Assembly: GCA_963082975.1 (NCBI GenBank)
Contig: OY720345.1
Coordinates: forward strand, 2,617,001-2,681,000
Length of the DNA: 64,000 nt
DNA from: Labia minor
Taxonomy: Eukaryota; Arthropoda; Insecta; Dermaptera; Spongiphoridae
Reading direction: 5' to 3'
Below, piece by piece: positions 56,982 to 64,000 of the stretch (the stretch's first letter is position 1; every line of letters begins with the position of its first letter). Both the position numbers and the translations under genes were made by a program. The notes beneath the pieces are model-generated. The model searched no databases. It saw only the letters and a list, made by a program, of their open reading frames with translations, and was not told the DNA's origin.

Positions 56982-59900
56982 CGCAATCACTTGAACCTTT
57001 AACAAATATTGATTTATTTATTTATATTTTTTAATTATATTTATTACAATTATTAAATGAGATTTCTAAAGATATATTACAAAATTTGTTTTCTTAAAAT
57101 GATACAAATTAATTAAAATAACTCGATTTCCATTTCAAGATGAGAAAAAGATTAAATTTACTGAATAAAATATTTGATCTTATATAAAATATATGTTTAT
57201 AATAAAATATATAAATTTTCAACTATCAAGTCGTATTTGTCCATAGAAAATTTCAATCAATTTGTTACTGTCAAAATTCCAAAAACTCTTTTAGTATAAA
57301 TTATACTTTTATTTTATAAGAATTTACTAAAAGCTCCCCGTAGTTCATTTAATGCTTCTTTAAATAAAAGAAATAATATTTAAAGTTTCTTCTATAATAA
57401 TTGATCAAATGTATTATTATGTTGCTAACATCATGAATATATTTGTGCGATTTTTTTTTGACGGGGGGAATGAATGATATATTTCGGAATTTAATTCTAA
57501 AATATTATTAAAATAAATTGAAAATACCTATATAATAATTTACACTTTTTCTTAATTATAATTTAAAATATTGTTTAGATATTTGAGGTGTACTGGTTAA
57601 GATTTTCTTTGTTTGCATATTGAACGACCTCAAATTTTGGTTATATAATTTTTTAATTTGTTATTAATTAATTAATTTGTTTAGTGTATAAGATTACTTT
57701 TTTAATGTTGTAACTAACTACCTTTTTGCTCATTTGAATAATATTTTATGTATTTCTTACAAATATTAACTTTTATAAATATATTAGAAAATCAATTGAA
57801 TTTGTTTTATTTAATAAATATTTTCTTGTTCCATTAAGAAACGCAGCTGAGTTGAATTAATTGTCGTTTGGAGAACTTCCAATGTTTTTATTTAATTATT
57901 TATTTAAATAGAGAATAAAAACCTCGTGATTGCAGTCTTCGGATCAACCTGGCGACGATTTAAATATTTCTTATAATTCTTATAAGAGATAAACTAGTAA
58001 AATTGATTCCTAAATATTTAGGTGCGGTACGTATTAATGAATTAATGAATTAAAAGGTTAAGCTAATCTCTTTAAAAAAAAAAAAATTGCTGGCGGCTGT
58101 GGATTATCAGTCTTTATATAATTAAAAACGTTATAAAATACGTAGTTAATGCAAGTAGGGGATTTGTTTATGGGCTCTAACATCATTTCTTTTGACGAGT
58201 GATAAGTATGGAATGTCCCATAGATAATAATAATAAAAAATATATGAAATTTTTTTTTCCCGATTATTTAAAATAGAAAATTTTTTTAATATCAAATTTT
58301 CATTCATTTTAAGAATATATATTATTAATATCCTATTATAAATAAATGACAAATGAAAAATGATATTGATTACCTGTCACAAACATATAATAAAAATATA
58401 AATATTGAAATTATAAATAATAAATACAAAGCTACTTTTGCTAGTATCTCAACCTTTTTCTGCCTCTAGGGCTAAATAAAATTTACCAATTATAAAATAT
58501 AATATTTGTTTCATGATGTAGTGTTTCTTTGTACAAAATGACAATAATAAACAATTATTAATTGTAGATAATAATTTGTCATTTTATGTATTTGTTTGTA
58601 TTTGAGTAAATGAATAATACATATAAGCATAATTAACAAATACACTTAAATGATATCAATTTTGATATGCGACTTGTTATTTGCTTATTTTTATAATAAA
58701 CAATAAAATAACTAACTAAAATTATTTTCGTTTTTCCCACATGTATTTAGCCCCGATAGATTGATAGATATATAAGTACATGTAGATATTATAGTCAGGA
58801 TTATATTTAAAAAGTTTTTAATTATCATTTGAATCAAAAGAATGAATTGAGCTCTGACAATCAACAAATTATATGTATAGTATATATCAGAAGATTTTTA
58901 AATAAAATTATCAATTTCTATTTCGTTTTTACTATATGTTCTACGTATTTATGTAAAATATTACAATGGAACTATTTTAACTAATAAAAACATTAGTTAA
59001 AATTTAATAACAAAATTTAAATTTCTTTTCTTTTTTTTAAAAAGAAACCCTTTTTTGTGTTCAAAATTATTAGAAAAATTCATTATTAATTATTATTAAT
59101 CAATAATGTTAAAATGAATGTCCTAATATGTTATTCTTTGTAACTTAATAAATAAACTAATATTAAAACAAATATAAAAAAAAATCATATTTCATTTTAT
59201 ATTATTACATGTAATTGATATGAATAACAAATTTAAAAATTATATAAGTAAATAGAATAATGTTCAAAATTATATACTTACTTATTGATTAATTAAATAG
59301 AAAAAAATTTTAAATAGAAAAATTTCAAACGAAAATCAAAGCTTCTCTTAATTTTGTCAGTTTGGATATTTGATAAAAATAAAGGAGAGGACAAAACACA
59401 GAGTAAAAACTAATAATAAAACATGCAACTAATATCATTATAAAAATATCAAAATAAATACCTCTAGTTTTATATATCTTTTATATATATACATATATTT
59501 ATGTAATTATGAAATAATAATGATATTTTATACATATAATATATCAAGCATTTTTTAATATTAATTAACGGAGGAAAAAAAAGGAATGTTAAAAAAAAAT
59601 GAGAAGAGTGATGGGAGGGCATTTCCGAGAAATCAATCATTTCATTCAATCCATTGATTTCAATTTATTTAAGTTAAAATCATAAATTTTCATTAAATAA
59701 ATTCTTATCAGAAATTCTAATAAATAATAATTTATAAAGTAGAATGTTGCTCATTTAATATATGCTTAATTTGAATTTTGAAATAAAATGAAAATTGTTA
59801 TTATTATAGTTATTTACATAATTAACTTTAAATTTCCAATTGGTATTTCAAATTTCAAATACAAAATAATATAATTATAAAATGGATGCAAATGATATAT

Positions 59901-60113
59901 TATATAGAAATAAATTTTAATTGTATTTTTGATTAAATTAAAAATTATAAAAGTATTTAAAATTTTACACCCCTTATAATAATTTTTTTAAGTGATAACA
60001 AATTATTAAATTCATAAATCTTCTAATGATGATTAAATATAAATTAGATCTTAATATATAATAAATGACAGTGCATTTAGATAGATCTATAATATTTTTT
60101 TTTATATAATAAG
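55746..60113. other. long spacer with one complex island, no gene recognised
   Basis: The stretch 56,000-56,600 is the most complex non-repeat DNA in the window: CACG simple repeats near 56,150, GTGGAAGTGGAAGTAAGTAG near 56,245, and C runs near 56,475. A short ATG frame near 56,431 (start MRKMLLGCLFVTSLLPP) reads like a signal peptide but stops after 18 codons. The rest, 56,700-60,100, is plain A+T-rich DNA with (AT)n at 56,950-56,981. I see no exon chain. Confidence 0.45.
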
Positions 60114-60350
60114 CTGGAGTGTCTCCACTCGATTATCTCGCAATTTGATTTGGATTAAATAACATAATATATTATATTTAAATTAAATTTAATTAATTAT
60201 AAATTATAAATTAAAATTAATAAATAATATTTATTAAACTAGCTCACCATTTTTGGCCAACTCTTTGTTGATGGATATTTGTAATGAATTAATTAATATA
60301 TTCCAACGATGATGATGATGATGAGAGCATTTAAAAATGAAAAATGAAAT
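60114..60350 (-). mobile_element. Helentron-like 3' fragment
   Basis: On the plus strand it starts CTGGAGTGTCTCCACTCGAT (3' hairpin region), then TTATCTCGCAATTTG, the A/T block, and GGCCAACTCTTTGTTGATGG, ending at an ATGATGATG stretch. It shares with the split copy at 48,206/55,548 the same variant middle, so these two form a subfamily. Confidence 0.7.
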
Positions 60351-60770
60351 CAATGATCAAAAAGTAGATAACGTTTAATCGTAATAATCAAATAATTTAA
60401 TCCAAAAAAAAAAAACATAAATAATTAATTAAAATATTCATTTTAATAGAAAGTGTGGATAGAAAACAAATAAATAAATAATATTTCTAATTAAAGAGAA
60501 TGAATAAAATAATTATTACTTATTAATGAATTACCTGGCAAGGCGGATGGACACAAATCCCAACCGATCATATTCACTTTACAATGCAAACTAAAATATT
60601 TTATTAAAATAAATAAATTTTAATCGTATTTTTATTTATATTCTGTTTTTCCATGAAATTTAACCATTAGAAAATAAAATCATTTACTGGAATTGTACTT
60701 TTTATTTAAAACAAAATAATATTATCTCTATATTATAATAATAATTTATTATATTTATTATAAAAAAAAT
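60351..60770. other. A+T-rich spacer, no gene recognised
   Basis: Plain A+T-rich sequence between two Helentron-like copies. Nothing else was seen. Confidence 0.5.
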
Positions 60771-61483
60771 CTGGAGTGTCTCCACACGACTATCTCGCAA
60801 TTTGAATTGGATTAATTAACATATAAAATATTTAAATTAAATTTAATTAATTAAATTATAAATTAAGTATAATTGTTTGTGAATTTTAATTAATTAATTA
60901 ATTTAAAAAAATTTAAATTTATAGTATTGTTATTGAATTAAATTAATTAATTAACATATATTAAATTGATATTTAAAACCTTTACCTTCATTTTTAAGTC
61001 AAAATTTAAAAATTTAAAAAATTAATACTTTGTAGATGACACCACGCCACGTGCTGGGGGGTGATTGGCAGTCACTATGTTAAAATATTTATAAAATTAA
61101 TTCCGGTACTTTCAGCGATTCGATCATGCTGAAATTATATCTATAGCAGTTTTATTCAATTTTTAATCATGTGAAATACTATCAAACTTATATCTTTATT
61201 TTTACGGTCAGTTTAGAGGAAAAAAATATGAAAACGTGGTGGGTAATGATCCTCTTCCGAATCAGCTACATTTCTCATAAGTTGATAGAAAACTACGAAT
61301 TTTGAATAATGACCGTGTACCAAATTAATTATTCTAGCTCAAACCGTTTTTGCGTAATCTTGTCAACACACAAACAAAGAGAGAGAGAGACATTTTTCTC
61401 AACCTTAGTAAAAATGTGTCAGGGGCCTTCAAAATGTATAAAAAGATCAAAATCTTGTGATCACTGGTGAGAGATAGTAAAAA
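60771..61483 (-). mobile_element. Helentron-like element, nearly complete
   Basis: The 3' hairpin end is at 60,771 (CTGGAGTGTCTCCACACGAC) and the 5' end at about 61,475 (plus strand GGTGAGAGATAGTAAAAAAC). It keeps CCACGCCACGTGCTGG, the CTAGCTCAAACCGTTTTTGC segment and a GA/CA microsatellite at 61,366-61,390. The A/T block is expanded to about 200 bp. Confidence 0.75.
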
Positions 61484-61929
61484 ACAATGTGTTTAACTAT
61501 TTATATATTTTAATAATGACTTGAATAATTATATTATAGTTATTCCCGTATTAATATATTAATTAATATTGCTTTTTCATTATAATTGTAATAATATGTT
61601 AGCGTTTCCAAAATATACTTTGATTTTAGATTATTTTGAAAATTGACTTTTTAAAACAGTTTTTAAAAAATAAAATAAAATTACAAACTTAGTTGACAAA
61701 GAAATTGAAAAATATTCTTTTTTCAATATTGATAATTAAATTTAACCAATTTTACTAATTGAATGTAAATAAAAATAAAATGTATTTTATATATTTAAAA
61801 ATATTCGCAAAAAAACTAATTTTCTTATGAATTTATTTATTTATATAAAACAGTTTTATTTTTAATAAATTGCAAGTATTGAATTTAAATTTTATTATTA
61901 AATTCATTTATTAATTTGTCAGTTTGTCA

Positions 61930-62164
61930 GAAAACTACGAATTTTGAATAATGCTCATATACCAAATTTCATCATTCTAGCTCAAACCATTTTTGCGTAA
62001 TCTTGGTTACATACATACACACACACACACAGAGAGAGAGAGAGACATTTTTGTCAACCTTAGTGAAAATGATTCAGGAACCTTCAAAACGTATAAAAAC
62101 ATCAAAATCTCGACATCGAAAATTTTCATGATCGCAATACTATCGCTGGCGAGATAGTAAAAAT
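61930..62164 (-). mobile_element. Helentron-like 5' fragment
   Basis: It covers AGAAAACTACGAATTTTGAA through CTAGCTCAAACCATTTTTGC and a CA/GA microsatellite (62,016-62,044) to the intact 5' end GGCGAGATAGTAAAAAT. The 3' half is absent. Confidence 0.75.
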
Positions 62165-63967
62165 GATAAATGAAAAATATAAATGGATTGTAATAAATTT
62201 AAATTTAATATTATATTAGATATATCAAAAGAAATAAGAGAATGTTTTTTAGGAGATTCTCCAATAATGCCAGAATCCAAAGTTGCAAGAGTCAACGTCC
62301 TTATGACTTCATAGATGTTTTTTTTTTTTAGTTTTATTATTAAATAAAATAAAGATGCAATCTTTTTTAAGAGATTGAAATAACATTTAACAATTTCGTT
62401 GTTTGAAAAAAAAAAAATATAAAAATTTTTGCTGATCAGAAAAAAAAATAAAATTAATTAGAGAATTAGCTTGTTTTCATTTTAATAAAAAAAAAATCTC
62501 GTCCCCAAAAATAATAAAAAAAAATATAACTAACTCTAGAAACACATTATAGAAAGAAGAGAGAGAGAGAGAGAGAGAGAATGAATTTAAAATTATATCT
62601 ATAAATTAACTTTGGAAGGAAATCATTGATAAAAAAAAACATCAGTTTCTAACTTTTTTAACTCGGCAAAAGTTTACATTGTGTGAAAACTTACCGATTG
62701 AGAATCTTAATATCCCTTTGAAATGAATTACATTTGTTTTTTTTTTAATATTAAAAAAAGAATCAATGAAATTCATAAGAGAATATGAAATAATTTTTTT
62801 TTTCTCTATTATTAAATCACCAAATCAAATGTTGGTAATACAATTTGTATTCTATTGCAGCGATATTGATTAATTGATTATTGAATTAGGATTATTAGTT
62901 CACTATTGGAATGGAATTTTGTATATTCAAAAGAATTTTTTTTTTTTTTATATATGTATATAAATCAATTTACGTTATTTGTTTTAATTTGAAAGTGAAT
63001 GTATCTTCTTTTTTTTCTATTATAACGTGATAATAAAATGTTACAATTTACGTTTATACTCCATAAGGTAGGATAATAATTGAATCCTAAATTAAATCCT
63101 TCACAAGGGACTCCAAATAATAATTCAAAATGGATTTTAAATGGTTACATTGGGTAATGTCATTTGAAAATTTACTATATATATAAAAAAAAGTGTTAAA
63201 TTGATTATACCATTTAATTGGGAGGCAAAATTAAAGTTCGTAAATTTAGAATATTAATAAATTTAAGAAACAGTTTTTTATCGTATAATAAATTAAATTT
63301 AATTTATTAACAATAACACTTTTTTTTTGTTATTTATTTATTTATTTATCTATCATGATAAGTGGTATATATAAATATATTTGTTAGCTTATCACCACAT
63401 AACATTCTTTTATTTATTTAATTATATATACGAGTACAATTATATTATTAATAGTAGTATCAAATATGTATTAACTAGCCAATCTTCACGAATATAATAA
63501 TTCATTTATCATTTATTTTACGTCATCACAATTTCTTCTTTTATTATTATATTGTAAAATGTTTTGTTCCATTTTACAAAAAGAATACTACTACTACTAC
63601 TACTTTATTATTATTAAAACTTAGTTGTTAATTAGTTATGATCAAAGGGAAGTTATTGTTATTATTATTTCTTTCCTATTGAAATCTCTTAAAAATTAGA
63701 ATCAAAAGAAATCACTCAATCATAATTATTTTTATGACCTTAATTAATCTAATTAATAATTTTTCATTAAAAATTTAATTTATTAATATTAAATCTACTA
63801 AAAATAAATTCATGTGACAAATTCTATAATTTCTATTGTATTTATGTAAGTGAAAAATACGTAATATTTGACATTCATTGAATTTTAGAAAATTATTAGT
63901 ACTATTGTGATCACAACAATCACAACAATTTAATAACTTCATAAAATTGGATATAAAATATGATATA
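62165..63967. other. A+T-rich spacer, no gene recognised
   Basis: A (GA)n tract lies at 62,558-62,580 and an ACT microsatellite near 63,587-63,605. No ORF above noise and no repeat family was found. Confidence 0.5.
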
Positions 63968-64000
63968 ATCTATCTCTGTGGCTCTACGCAACTCGAAAGT
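63968..64000 (-). pseudogene. edge of a LINE copy, minus strand
   Basis: CTATCTCTGTGGCTCTACGC is the inverse of the 3' end of the LINE copies (compare CGTAGAACCACAGAGATAGA at about 40,338). A minus-strand copy probably continues beyond the window. Confidence 0.5.

Overview
The window is strongly A+T-rich eukaryotic DNA with long homopolymers and microsatellites. I can support no host protein-coding gene. Almost everything recognisable is transposable-element (TE) sequence. The mix is Helitrons, Helentron-like elements, a LINE of the APE/RT type, a CsRn1-like Ty3 element, a Gag-only LTR element, and hAT-like and pogo-like DNA elements. That fits an arthropod, perhaps an insect, but the species cannot be fixed from this sequence.

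Layout. 1-5,270: A+T-rich spacer with a fragment of Helitron family B (HelB). 5,290-6,900: a decayed Helitron PIF1 helicase, a 260-bp Helitron family A (HelA) copy and a chimeric end. 7,406-9,105: a complete HelB copy on the minus strand. 11-16 kb: a tRNA-like element, a 0.2-kb direct repeat, an element with perfect 156-bp inverted termini and a LINE relic. 18,859-20,158: a HelB copy. 21-25 kb: a Helentron-like copy, a HelA copy that carries LINE sequence, and a pogo-like MITE. 28,747-30,227: a second LINE-carrying HelA copy with a hAT-like MITE inside it. 33,347-38,714: a third HelB copy, split by an intact G+C-rich Ty3 element (33,400-37,697, minus strand). 39-42 kb: LINE relics. 42,017-43,825: a pogo-like transposon. 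44.6-46.5 kb: two Helentron-like copies and a long-TIR element with a 97-aa ORF. 48,206-55,745: a three-level nest, in which a Helentron-like copy is split by a Gag-only LTR element (48,292-55,547) whose 3' LTR is split by a 3.3-kb HelA copy. 60-62 kb: three more Helentron-like copies. 63,968-64,000: the edge of another LINE copy.

Two young retroelements stand out. The Ty3 element has LTRs that look identical by eye, a target-site duplication, a tRNA-Trp-type primer site, and gag and pol joined by an in-frame A AAA AAC slippery heptamer. The second element has LTRs of equal length (571 bp, identical by eye), an 18-nt primer site matching tRNA-Pro, and one 830-aa Gag-like ORF with no pol. Because a HelA copy sits inside its 3' LTR and the 5' LTR keeps the empty site, the Helitron ends (TC...CTAG, inserted between A and T) can be read to the base. 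The Helitron must have moved after the LTR element did.
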